A DNA stretch of 64,000 nt from NCBI GenBank assembly GCA_030849085.1, contig JASAOM010001124.1:310001-374000 (forward strand). Direction: 5' to 3'. Positions within the stretch are counted from its first letter, which is position 1. Each line of letters starts with the position of its first letter. Positions 29,380 through 38,967 of the stretch are shown piece after piece. The notes under the pieces are model-generated. The model did not search any database, was not told where the DNA came from, and was given only the letters and a program-made list of their open reading frames with translations. The stretch is from Borovskyia barvae. Its lineage: Eukaryota; Euglenozoa; Kinetoplastea; Trypanosomatida; Trypanosomatidae. The position numbers and the translations under genes are program-made.

Positions 29380-30924
29380 GGAAATTTGAACGACTGTTAC
29401 GCTGCCGAAGAAGATATGGCGCAACAGCAGCACACCTGCAATAAGAATCATGACGGCAGCAGTTACAGCCTCTGTCGGGAAGGTCGAGAAAAACTGCAGC
29501 CAGCACAGGGGTGATTTTGAATGATAGAGGGGCTGCAAAGGTCAAGTAGGGTCGTGAAATGTTCGACCGGGAAGTTAACGTTCGGAGCCTCGTTGCGCCA
29601 TTCCTCAGTGCGTGCATTCAGCCCGTCCTTTCCTGTCCTTCACCGATCCTTGATGGAACGGTATGGGGAGGAAGGGATATAAACAAAAACATGCACCACA
29701 GCTGTCGGTCACCAAACTCGAAGCTGGCCACCCACGATCTCCACTTCCTGGAGACCCCCACCTGCAGCAACAACCCTCACCTCATCGTATACTGCTTCAC
29801 TCATCACAGTCACTCCCCTCTTCCAAGCTGCTATTTGCACCTCCTCTCACCTGCAGCGCTTTATGAGCCAGTCAAGGGGACGCTTGATCGTTGCTTTTTC
29901 TGCGCGGATGTGTTTTACTTTTTAATTTTTTAAAAAAAAGATGGTCGAGTAAAGCCGAGGGAAGCGTAGCACCATCAGTGCACCTGACATGCGTGTCATA
30001 AAAACACATCTGGAAACCAAAAAAAAGACACGAAAGAAACGATCGGACTTTCGAAGGGGAAGAGCGTGATGAATTTTTGTAAGGATGCTCTTGTTTGTGC
30101 GTGGAAGACGGAGCCCCAGTGGGCATGTGTCAGTGCATTTCCTGATAGGGTCTTCGTTGCGTTGGGAGAGGTCTCCTTTCTCCACAGCCACCCGCTGCAC
30201 ACTTGATGTGTACCTCTACGCAGGTCAGTGTAAAAACTCTTCCTCCTTCCTCCTCCCTTACTCGCCTCATTCATGTTCATCCACACACACTCCCCCGATT
30301 GTCTCCCGCGATGTACCAATGATGCCTTTCCGGCCTACGCTCTTTCCCTTGCGAAACCTTATGTGATTCTTTTTGTTGCTTTGGTTTCCTTCATCACATC
30401 GAACACCTTACATGGCTGCTTCCTCTGGCACATCCAGAAATGAACGAGGAGGCATAAAAGTATTATTTTGAGCTCGATAGCGAGGTAGGCGGACAGAGGG
30501 TATTCAGCAGGAAGGGGTGGAAGTGACACCGCCGCCTTGCTGCTGTGCAGCGGGTGATCCAAACCTTGCGAGTCTGTTCCTCTTTTGTTTCAATTCCTTC
30601 GATAGACAGCACCGCACGCACGCTGCAGTGCGTATTCGAACGCAAGCGCCTCTTCACGAAACCAACACACCTACCTACCACACGCAACCCAGTACGCTCC
30701 ACAACGCTCGTGTTACCATTCTCAATTCGAGAGCCCTTACGAAATAGAGAGAAGCGGAAGGGTGCACATGTTGAACAAGCTTCGACGAGACAATACTACC
30801 CCACCAGAGAGGCCCCACGTGCGGTCTTTTTTTTATTCGAATAGCGTCGCACAGACCGCATCCTCCCTGACGGGGGCCGCTGGCGAACATCGCCGACGCA
30901 TTAGTGACTCCCACTTCGCAACGC
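29380..30924. other. Spacer with coding-like frames on both strands
   Basis: About 1.5 kb. An ATG frame at 29559-29933 (124 residues, MFDREVNVRSLVAPFLSACI) has no pyrimidine-AG before it. On the minus strand, 29347-29617 reads as a basic N-terminus and a membrane-like helix in two frames. A T-rich acceptor lies at 30825-30844. None is called as a gene. Confidence 0.5.
30825..30844 (+). promoter_or_regulatory. Candidate spliced-leader acceptor for the gene at 30925
   Basis: TCTTTTTTTTATTCGAATAG ends with AG at 30843-30844, and no ATG occurs before 30925. Confidence 0.5.
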
Positions 30925-31959
30925 ATGTACAAGCAGCGAGACAACGAGTATTACCCACCCATGACGGTCGACCCTACAGGGAGCCGTACCGTTGTGGAGC
31001 CTCCCGCGACGTTGGTGCGGAAGCCCAGTGATGGTGAGGCGGGGAGGGGTCTGAACTCAGCGGTGGACGGCCCCGCCGTCGCTGCCGGATCTCGAAAACG
31101 CGGCCGTGACATTCGGGGCCTCGACCGCTTTCGAAGTGTCGTGTACGGTGCGGACGGTTTCCGGCGTCTTCATGCGATGGTTGCCCGCAACCCAGTTATC
31201 ATGTATCCTCCCGAGGGGATCGAGGCCGCCCGCGCACGGCTTGCGGTGCGGAGGTCTCCGGAGAAAGAACGGGAGCGGCCGCAGAACATGCAATCCAGTG
31301 GAGGACGGAGAGCGCGGAGGGATGATACCTCGGAGGTGGCGGACGACTTCTTCGCTCAGTTTGAGGAACGCGAACAAGCTGAGAACGTTGGGCCGTCGGA
31401 AGGTCCCCAGTCGGTATCGCCAGCTACCTCAGCTCTCTCTCCCGTCAATCTCGCTTCCTTCCGCCGTGACCAAGAACTCAGCACTACGCACCATAAGCAG
31501 TTGGATAGTTTCCTGCGTGTCATATACGAGTTTAACCATGTCACGTTTGTCAAACTACCCATGGAGGACACCCTTCAGCTGCTGTCACGATGCGGAAAGG
31601 AGGCTGTAGCGCACATTGTCGAGTACGAGACACAGGTGCGTCTTCGCCGGGAGGCACGCATCAAGGAGTTGCTTGATCTTCGAAAGGATCGCATGGAGCT
31701 TGAACGGCGTCGACGTTCCGCGGACGAAGCCGAGGGGGCGCGTCTGGTTTTAGCCGCAGAGATGCAACAGGCCATCCTAGAAAACGATGCGGAAGAGCCT
31801 CTACCAATCAGCGACCCTGCCGCTGAGGAAAGAATGGAAGCGGTGAAATGGGGTGGGGAGGAGGTAGGTGAGGACGCAAGCATCGAAGAGCAGCCGGCTA
31901 TGTCAACAGCATCGTATCCCGACACATGCCTTTCACCGATGGTCGGGATGGGAGGCTGA
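30925..31959 (+). CDS. Unknown basic/helical protein
   Basis: The product has 344 residues; ATG 30925 is the first after a T-rich acceptor. Near residues 55-65 is SRKRGRDIRGLDRF, a basic nuclear-signal-like stretch. Residues about 75-125 are ordered (GADGFRRLHAMVARNPVIMY). About 190-240 forms helices (QLDSFLRVIYEFNHVTFVKL), then a highly charged helix (RLRREARIKELLDLRKDRME) to about 285. The C-terminus is acidic. No family is recognised. The basic patch and coiled coil allow a nuclear or RNA-linked role, but that is speculative. Confidence 0.83.
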   Translation: MYKQRDNEYYPPMTVDPTGSRTVVEPPATLVRKPSDGEAGRGLNSAVDGPAVAAGSRKRGRDIRGLDRFRSVVYGADGFRRLHAMVARNPVIMYPPEGIEAARARLAVRRSPEKERERPQNMQSSGGRRARRDDTSEVADDFFAQFEEREQAENVGPSEGPQSVSPATSALSPVNLASFRRDQELSTTHHKQLDSFLRVIYEFNHVTFVKLPMEDTLQLLSRCGKEAVAHIVEYETQVRLRREARIKELLDLRKDRMELERRRRSADEAEGARLVLAAEMQQAILENDAEEPLPISDPAAEERMEAVKWGGEEVGEDASIEEQPAMSTASYPDTCLSPMVGMGG

Positions 31960-33178
31960 TGCTTAGAAAGAGGAGGTAAAGAGGGCCGACATCAGCGCTC
32001 GGCATTCGCTCAGTTGACTGTCCTTCCAGCACAGAGATGCTACATCACCGTCTGGATGCCACCTACGTTGGGCGAAACAGTATTGTGAGTTCGTTTCTGA
32101 GGGATTGGGTGATCGACATTCTGGGAAAGTGGCCGGCATTGCGTATTTCTCTCCTTTGTGCCGCCTCCCCCCCACCAACATCACCCAGAAAGGGGGGGCA
32201 CTGACCTCGAGTACTCGACCAGGAGCTGCTACAACGCCTCGAACCGCTCCTCACCCACGCACAGTCAGACCCAAGCACCAAATTATCCTTCCCTCACACA
32301 CCAACGTGAAGAGGTTGCACCACGTAAGAACGTACAAGGGAGACAGAGGGGAGGGATAGGGGGGGGGGGCAAAGAGCAACGTTGATATGACTTCCTTCCT
32401 CTTCGGCGGCTTCTCCTCCTTTCCATCCTACACGAAAAGGGGGAGGGCGAGGCGGAGGCGGTCTTCCGCATCTCCATTCCACCTCTTCGCGATGAAGCGA
32501 ACATTTTCGAAGAGAAGGGGGAAGATGAGCCGCCAAATGGACGGATATGCACGGTGGTGCCTGCCTCTCCCATTCTCTCTTCTCGTCGGAGGTTTGTTTC
32601 CGATGATGTGTGTGCGTGTGTCATCCGCTTTAACGTGGAGTTTACCGAGCCTCTCCAACTAATAGTTATAGGCCTTTTTTATTTTGGTGTGTGTCCTTGC
32701 CCCCTTTTGGTGGGCATGCTAACGCTGTGTAGGTTCTGGTGTTCATATCGCTCGCTCTGTCCCAATGTTCGGTGCACAGATGCTCCTACCTTTGAAAGGA
32801 AGGCAGAAACAGAACAAAACCGAAAGGTGAAATGGCTTTATTTATCGACTTGAGCCTCCTCATACCATCGATGATCACTCATCTCTCTGAGTATGCGGAG
32901 GGCGGTTTTTTTTTCCTGGATTCTTCCTCTTCCCCAATGGTAGATGTTCTCTTTTGAGAACGAAATGCTTCTCTACTGAGATTCCTCCTTCTCCTTCTCC
33001 TTCTCCGCAAACGTACCAAACATAAATTCGTTATGCAGATTGGACGATCATATTCGTTTGCTATTATTATTTTCTCTCTTTCTTTTTGTGTATGTGTGTG
33101 TGATTCAGCTGTGCACGCAATTCTACGACTCACCTCACTTGATCTACTTCTCTTCCCTATAAAACGGTGCAGTCCCCT
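31960..33178. other. Spacer upstream of the zinc-finger gene
   Basis: About 1.2 kb with a G run near 32360, CTT-type repeats near 32986-33008 and several pyrimidine tracts. No gene or RNA was recognised. Confidence 0.7.
33068..33108 (+). promoter_or_regulatory. Candidate spliced-leader acceptor for the zinc-finger gene
   Basis: A T/C-rich tract leads through GT repeats to GATTCAG with AG at 33107-33108. A second AG at 33171-33172 would leave only a 6-base leader. The first ATG after either site is 33179. Confidence 0.45.
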
Positions 33179-35317
33179 ATGTCTGGACAGATTTTCCTTC
33201 ATGTGTCGGGCGGGCGTACCCTGTGGGTGCCGCGCCACACCGCCTCTCCATCAGAGATAAAGCCAGTCTGCATGCTGAATTTTGTGACGCCGATGGAGCT
33301 CTCACGCTCCTTCTACCTGTTCGACTACCCTATTCAGCTGGTGGAGAACGCGCAGATGGCCGCCACGAACCCGAGTGCAAAAACTCCCAATGAGGTTCTT
33401 GCAGCGGTAAACGACTTCCGCCGCCTCTGCGCTGAGGATCAGAGCTTTCTCCTTCAGCGTTGCTATAACGCACCTTCTCAGCCTTCCCAGCAACAGCAGC
33501 AGCAGCAGCAGCAGCAGCAACAGCAACAGCAACACCAAACCTCAAACTCGTACCCCAGCCCTTACTCGTCCACCTCCGGACAACAGCCTCAGTTACCGAT
33601 GATGTCGTCTACCATGACGTCCAATTACGGAAGTGGCTCCAACAACAACACCAACAGCCCAAGTAACGTACCGGCGGCAGGTGGCATTGACAACGCCACA
33701 CTGCTGAATCAGTTGTTGCAGCAGCAGCGTCAACAGGCCATCCCCTCTTCCATGAGCGGTGCGCACCCATCTGGCACGCAAAACTTTGCCACTCCAACGA
33801 TCACCATCGGCGGAGGAACCTTCGGTAACAACGGCGGCAGTGGCGATCACGGGCGGGGAGACCGTCGAATGCCCCACAACATGTACGGCGGTCAGAATAT
33901 GCCCTATCCGCAGAACATGATGATGATGGGTGGCATGCCTCCTCAGCAGCAGCAACAGCCGATGATGATGGGCTACAACATGAACCCGTACGCCATGGAC
34001 CCCATGATGATGTACGGAGGGGGGGGTGTTGGGCAGATGTTCCCAGGTGGCCGCAGCGGCCCCGGCGGCAATGGAAGGCGCAACAACTACGGTAACCCGA
34101 TGATGATGCAACAGCAACAGCAAGGCGGCATGTACGGGAATCGTCGGGGCATGGGGAACAACATGCCGTCGCAGATGCAGGGGAAGCTGGGCGCGAGTGT
34201 GGTCAGCGAGCCGGAGCCCATCAAATTGGACGACGTCACCGTCCCGGACGACATCAAGGCGGTGTACATGAATTCCTCTCAGCAGTTGGTGATCGGCACG
34301 ATGCCGGGGCCGCACATGACTGTGTGGCTCCGCGAGCATCCGTTTCCCACCAACATGCGCGATAAGAAATACGTGTTTGGTAAGAACGGCGTCTGCCTGA
34401 TGCTGAAGGCCGCCTTCGACGAGGTAAAGAGCAGCAAACCGGTGGAACTGTTTCCCAAGCAAATCTGCACGCACTTCTTCATTTACGGTTACTGTTCTCG
34501 TCCCAACTGCTTTCACGAACACCACAACGAGGAGCAGCTACGCCAGCTGATTGCGGTGCGCCACGTTCAGCTTAAGGCCATGACGAAGGTGGAGCGTCAC
34601 AACCTCATCGAAGAGATTGGACGCAAGGAGACGGAAGGCCTCGCAGCGGCAGCGGCAGCCCGGGAGGAACGGGAGAAAAAGCGCGCAGAAGCCGCTGCAG
34701 AACGCGAAGCTCGACGCCAGGCGCAGCAGCAACAGCCGATGGTGCACACATCCGCCCCTAACACCCAGCCAAACCCATCTCAGGACATCGGAAGTGACAA
34801 CGAAGACGATGACAGGACGGTGTTGGGGGGGACGAGTAGCAGCCAGCTCCTCGGTACCACGACTTCCACCGGAGAGCTCCCCCAGATTTCTAGCCCGCCA
34901 CAAGAGGGCCTGGCAGCTCCGAAGAAAGACGGAGAGCTCCAGCAGCTCTCCAGGGCGAACACAAACGAGGTGGCACCGACGCTGGGTATCACTGACAGTG
35001 ATGAGGAAGGGGACGGCGATGACAATAGCTCATCATCGTCATCATCACCCAGTTCCACGGGTAGCAGTGAAGGCAGCGCCGCCCCCAACGACGTCAAGGA
35101 CTCTAAAAAACCTTCCGCGGCAATTGCTGAGGTGGAGGCGTCTGACGGCGAACACGACGAAGCTGAGTCTGATGATGAGGCAGATGTGGAGGAGCAGGAG
35201 GACGAGGAGGAAGAAGAGGATACAAAAGTGAAGAAATCGAAGGCGAAAAAGCCGGCGCCGAAGAAACGAGGGCGCCCACCAGGCCCGAAAAAGTCCGCGA
35301 AGCGTGCGAAAAAGTAG
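33179..35317 (+). CDS. CCCH zinc-finger protein with prion-like region and AT-hook tail
   Basis: The product has 712 residues. The N-terminus (1-100) is ordered (MSGQIFLHVSGGRTLWVPRH). Residues 104-118 are 15 consecutive Gln, and about 119-345 is Gln/Asn/Gly/Met-rich and prion-like (NMMMMGGMPPQQQQQPMMMG). A second ordered block (about 350-425) leads into one CX8CX4CX3H finger, C430-C439-C444-H448, within CTHFFIYGYCSRPNCFHEH. A charged helix follows (about 480-520), then acidic/Ser runs and a basic tail with KKRGRPPGPKK, an AT-hook. CCCH fingers bind RNA, and such proteins control mRNA stability and translation in trypanosomatids; the AT-hook and basic tail also suggest nuclear presence. The combination is unusual. 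Its exact orthologue is not identified here. Confidence 0.92.
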   Translation: MSGQIFLHVSGGRTLWVPRHTASPSEIKPVCMLNFVTPMELSRSFYLFDYPIQLVENAQMAATNPSAKTPNEVLAAVNDFRRLCAEDQSFLLQRCYNAPSQPSQQQQQQQQQQQQQQQHQTSNSYPSPYSSTSGQQPQLPMMSSTMTSNYGSGSNNNTNSPSNVPAAGGIDNATLLNQLLQQQRQQAIPSSMSGAHPSGTQNFATPTITIGGGTFGNNGGSGDHGRGDRRMPHNMYGGQNMPYPQNMMMMGGMPPQQQQQPMMMGYNMNPYAMDPMMMYGGGGVGQMFPGGRSGPGGNGRRNNYGNPMMMQQQQQGGMYGNRRGMGNNMPSQMQGKLGASVVSEPEPIKLDDVTVPDDIKAVYMNSSQQLVIGTMPGPHMTVWLREHPFPTNMRDKKYVFGKNGVCLMLKAAFDEVKSSKPVELFPKQICTHFFIYGYCSRPNCFHEHHNEEQLRQLIAVRHVQLKAMTKVERHNLIEEIGRKETEGLAAAAAAREEREKKRAEAAAEREARRQAQQQQPMVHTSAPNTQPNPSQDIGSDNEDDDRTVLGGTSSSQLLGTTTSTGELPQISSPPQEGLAAPKKDGELQQLSRANTNEVAPTLGITDSDEEGDGDDNSSSSSSSPSSTGSSEGSAAPNDVKDSKKPSAAIAEVEASDGEHDEAESDDEADVEEQEDEEEEEDTKVKKSKAKKPAPKKRGRPPGPKKSAKRAKK
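33488..33532 (+). repeat. CAG/CAA repeat coding for polyglutamine
   Basis: Fifteen consecutive CAG or CAA codons within the zinc-finger gene; eight in the middle are uninterrupted CAG and therefore prone to length change. Confidence 0.95.
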
Positions 35318-36788
35318 TCAATACATGCATATCGATATTTATATGTTGTGTGGTGTAGATGCTCCCATTCCCCTCTTCTCGTGCCTTTTTGCCTCTCTCA
35401 CTCATTTATTTATTTTTTCGTTCGGTAGTCTTTTATCCCCCCCCCTCTCCCCCTTCACGCGGTTGGTCCCTTTAGAATGTGCCATGCTGCACGGCGGTGC
35501 AGATGCTTTCTCTGGCGAAGTGTGGGAAGATATGGTCGTAAACAAGTGTTAGTGTCCAGATAACTTTTTCGCATTACTGGAAAGATCGCCGACCCGTTGG
35601 CTGTTGTGAATGGCTTCACTTCCATCCCCTCATGGGAAAGTTTTTCCTTCCTCCCTTTCTGACATGCTTCTCTCTTCTCCTCCTCGCCCTCTTCTCTCTC
35701 TCTCTCTTTTGCCTCCTCCCTCGTCTACCACCTGCAGCCCCGAAATCGAACTCTCTTTTCCTCCATTATCCCCCTCCTTCCATCCCCTTCTGCTGCCATC
35801 TCGTACCCCGCCTAACCCTGTTCTGGGTCACTGTACCGCGCAGAATGTATGAATGGACCAGCGAGAAAACTCTTAAAAGAGGGGAAGAGCATGAGGAGGA
35901 GGAGAGGCTTCCGCGGGGGGCGGGGAGGGAAGGAAGGGGAAGGGAATCAGGACGTTATTGAAGGCGGTGATATTCGAATTCCGAACATCTGGGCGCATTC
36001 TTTGGAACATTTTGTCGGTAAAAAAAAAATTAACGTGCACTTCGTGCAGCAACTTCTTATTTCTTGTTCGTTACCCCTCCTTTCCCCCCAATAATATACA
36101 TCTGTCCGGTTATAAAAGGCAGAGAATAAAATTCCCTTCAAAGGGGGGAGGAAGATCGCTCTCTCTTCTAGGCAACTCCATTCTCAACTGGAATGATGGT
36201 AAAGAAGAAGGGAGGGAGGGAGACGCGGTTATAGAAGTGCTTCATTGCACAAAAAAGAAAAACGTAGGCGAGGGTCTCGTGTCACGACACGGCATTTCAA
36301 GTCCAATGTACGTGTATGCGATTGTGGGTATTATGGAAAGGGAGGAGGGGAGGGGCTGTAGCATGGACGTGTGGTGGTGTTCTTAGTGTGTGTGTTTGTG
36401 TGTGTGTCTCTGTGCGTGTGGATTGTTCACATGGCGAAAATGATCGAAGAGCGTTATATATAAAAAAGAAGCAGCTTAATTTTTTTAAAAGGGGAAGTTT
36501 TTTCTTATTTAGCCGTTGCCGCCTGTACCACATTCGGAAATTCTTTCCTTGCGTTGCAGAAGGCCCTTCTTCCGCTCTTTTCCATCGCTCACCTCCTAGT
36601 TCAACGACTCTTGCGGAGGGAGGGAGGAAAAGGAAGGGGCAGCAGCAGCAGAAGAAGATAGCAAGCTATAGGACGCATGCTTTGTTTGTTTCTCTAACTT
36701 GCCCCGGTCTCGTGTGGATTTTGAGGGGTGTCTGTGTGCATGGGACGTTCGTGGTTGTGGAACTCTCGGATTTAATTTGTGCGAGCAA

Positions 36789-36808
36789 ATATATATATAT
36801 ATATATAT
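36789..36808. repeat. (AT)n microsatellite
   Basis: Pure AT run of 20 bases in the long spacer. Confidence 0.95.
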
Positions 36809-38035
36809 CGATATATGTTCCAGAGGGTTTATCTTTTTTGAGATGTGTGATGGTTCCTCGTTTGATTCTTGATGGACTGAGAAGGTGGGGGAAGGGTGGA
36901 GGATGGGAAGAAGAGAGGTGTACCGGAGAAGGAGCCACCAGAGAGGGCCATGATGAGGTTGCTTACTGCCCCTCTACTGGTCGTACGGTAACCTGTGTGG
37001 GTTCATAAACACTTGAGAAACTCCGCATCACCTCTGATTCCCCCTACACCTAATCCCTGCCACACGATTTACTTCGTGGATGCCTCAGTAGTGGATTTTA
37101 GTTTTCCTTTTTTGAGGCGGGGTAAATAGGGTTACACGTTCACGAGAGCTTACATAGACGCGTACGCTCCTACTCGACCACCGAAATCATAAGTACCACG
37201 ATGCGCTACTCCGCCGAATACCACTCGTATACGTCCACATACAAAAAAAAAGAAATACACATGAGCGGTGCCATTCCCATGCACGCGCTCCCCTTCTCTT
37301 TCCCTCCCCCCCTTCCCTCCTTCCCCTCCCTCCCTCCATCACCTTTCGTCCTTCCCCATCATAAGGTAAGGTCACTCACGCCCGGCCGTGCTGGTGGACC
37401 TGGCGCGAGGGAACGAACGACTAAGGGAGGTGCAGCACATGCACACGCGTTGGGCGCCTACCCACATACACACCCACAGAGAGAGAGAGACAAATGCCTT
37501 TTCTGCACACACACACACACACTTACACAGAGAGAGAGAGAGAGGAGAGAGAGACCGGGAAACACAAGCGACAAGAAGGCATCAACGCTTCGGCAGCTGC
37601 AGTCAGAAAAGTCGGTCACGGAGGAGATTGTTGAAGTTTTTCAGGGCTTACAGGAAAGAAAGCTGACGTAGGATCTCCATCTCTCCACTTCTGAGAACTT
37701 TTGCGGTGAAGCGGCTTTCTCTTTTCTTCAATCCCCTCCCCTCTTCTCTCTCTCTCACTACCTTTCCTTTTTCCTCGGCGGCACTACCTCGAGCAAGTTG
37801 CAGTCTCACATCGCATACCACCTTCTTCTCAATTCTGTTTCCTTCCCTCACACATTCTTTCTCTTCTCTCTTACCCGCCCCTCCCCGTTTATTCCTTCTG
37901 TTGAAGGCGAATTGTAGTTGCATAGCTTCCCCTCTCCCTCTCCTCTTCACCGCGCGCACTCACCCTATCCACGTAGCGGTGCTTCAGAAGCTCGCTCTAC
38001 CGCATCGTCGAGCATTCATCATCTACCCCCTCTTA

Positions 38036-38150
38036 AGGCTCCCTCTCTCTCCCTCCCCCATCGCACATACCTCCCCCTACCCCTTTCCTTTTCCCTCTCT
38101 CTCTCCCCCACATACGTTGGTGGAGGCGTGCCAATACTCCCCAACTGCAG
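38036..38150 (+). promoter_or_regulatory. Candidate spliced-leader acceptor for the small gene at 38155
   Basis: A long, almost pure C/T stretch (38036-38110) is followed by CCCCAACTGCAG with AG at 38149-38150, four bases before ATG 38155. The very short leader is a caution. Confidence 0.45.
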
Positions 38151-38154
38151 CTCG

Positions 38155-38397
38155 ATGTGGGACGGAGCAAATCAAGCTACACGGATGAAACGTGCGTGTG
38201 TGCCGCTGCCCCAGGAACAAACGTTGCGAAAGAAAGCAAATACAAGTAAGGCTACACTCTTTCACACAAGAGGAGGAGCGGCTCGAATGCACGTGAAGCC
38301 CAAAGAGACGGAACAACCCCCTCCCCCTCCCCTTCCCATCGCCCGCGGCGCCTCTTCATCCTCTCTGCGGAAGAAAAGCAAACGTTCGACGTGGTAG
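38155..38397 (+). CDS. Candidate small basic protein of 80 residues
   Basis: The product has 80 residues and begins MWDGANQATRMKRACVPLP. It is strongly basic, with TLRKKANTSKATLFHTRGG, a short Pro run (PPPPPLP) and a basic end RKKSKRSTW. Composition is that of a protein rather than of the pyrimidine-rich DNA around it. A strong polypyrimidine tract with AG at 38149-38150 lies directly upstream, and a second ATG at 38185 is in frame. The next gene's acceptor is about 550 bases downstream, enough for a 3' UTR and poly(A) site. No family is recognised. It fills part of an otherwise 3.65 kb gene-free interval. It could still be chance. Confidence 0.5.
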   Translation: MWDGANQATRMKRACVPLPQEQTLRKKANTSKATLFHTRGGAARMHVKPKETEQPPPPPLPIARGASSSSLRKKSKRSTW

Positions 38398-38967
38398 GAG
38401 ACGCTTTAGCCGAGCACACTCGTTTGATCCCCCCCCCCCCCTCTCCCCCTCCCTCCCACGGTGCTGTGAGGTCTTCCTCCCGCATGGGAAAAAAGTTCCT
38501 GCTTCTTTCTCGTTACCTTATCTGCTGTGTTATTTCCGCACGTATGGTTTTTTTTCAATTCTCTCGCGCTTTCTTTCTCCTCGTTTCCTCTCCGCGTGGC
38601 GAGCAGTGAACGTGTAAGAGTGCACGAGAACTCCACTGTTGCGTTTCCTGGCAGGTACGGCCACAGGTGCGCACACACGCTAAACCGCATCCCATTATCC
38701 GGTCTTCCGCTACCGCAGACCGGTTGAGGCGTCATCAAGAGCAGGTACTGAGCCACGTCCCCATCCCGTCACCGCCGGTGTTCCACCCGTCTTCCATTGA
38801 TGCAGGTGGGCCCCTTTGCGTCTGTATATCAACCTAGCTGAATACAACAGCTTTGGCACCCGCGCGTTCTCGTCACTTTGAGTGACCCATCTCGCTTTTG
38901 TTCTCCTTCTCTCTCTGTCTCTCACACGTTCTCCCCCCTCCCCCGCCCCTTCAGCACTGCAAGAATC
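38398..38967. other. Spacer upstream of the M16-family gene
   Basis: About 570 bases with a run of 13 C at 38429-38441 and, at its end, the acceptor for the next gene. No other gene seen. Confidence 0.65.
38890..38954 (+). promoter_or_regulatory. Candidate spliced-leader acceptor for the M16-family gene
   Basis: About 60 bases of nearly pure C/T end in CCCCTTCAG, AG at 38953-38954, 13 bases before ATG 38968. This is one of the clearest acceptor sites in the window. Confidence 0.65.

Larger units (their letters stand above)
35318..38154. other. Long spacer with several polypyrimidine tracts
   Basis: About 2.8 kb, unusually long for this window. Pyrimidine tracts lie at about 35640-35830, 37290-37365, 37690-37900 and 38035-38110, more than one downstream gene would need. 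A TA tract lies at 36789-36808. Two ATG frames (36316-37008 and 37201-37671) read through GT, TA and CT/GA repeats and are not called. A non-coding transcript or extra mini-exon acceptor use is possible. Confidence 0.55.

Noticed and set aside
33593-34525. 310-codon minus-strand His-rich frame
   Set aside because: It is the complement of the Met/Gln/Asn-coding part of the zinc-finger gene.
36316-37008. 230-codon plus-strand frame in the long spacer
   Set aside because: It runs through GT and TA repeats (CVCVCVCV, YIYIYIS) and poly-A, and lacks gene-like codon use.
37201-37671. 156-codon plus-strand frame with a plausible last 35 residues
   Set aside because: The middle reads through CT, CA and GA repeats; a gene would need an unsupported structure.
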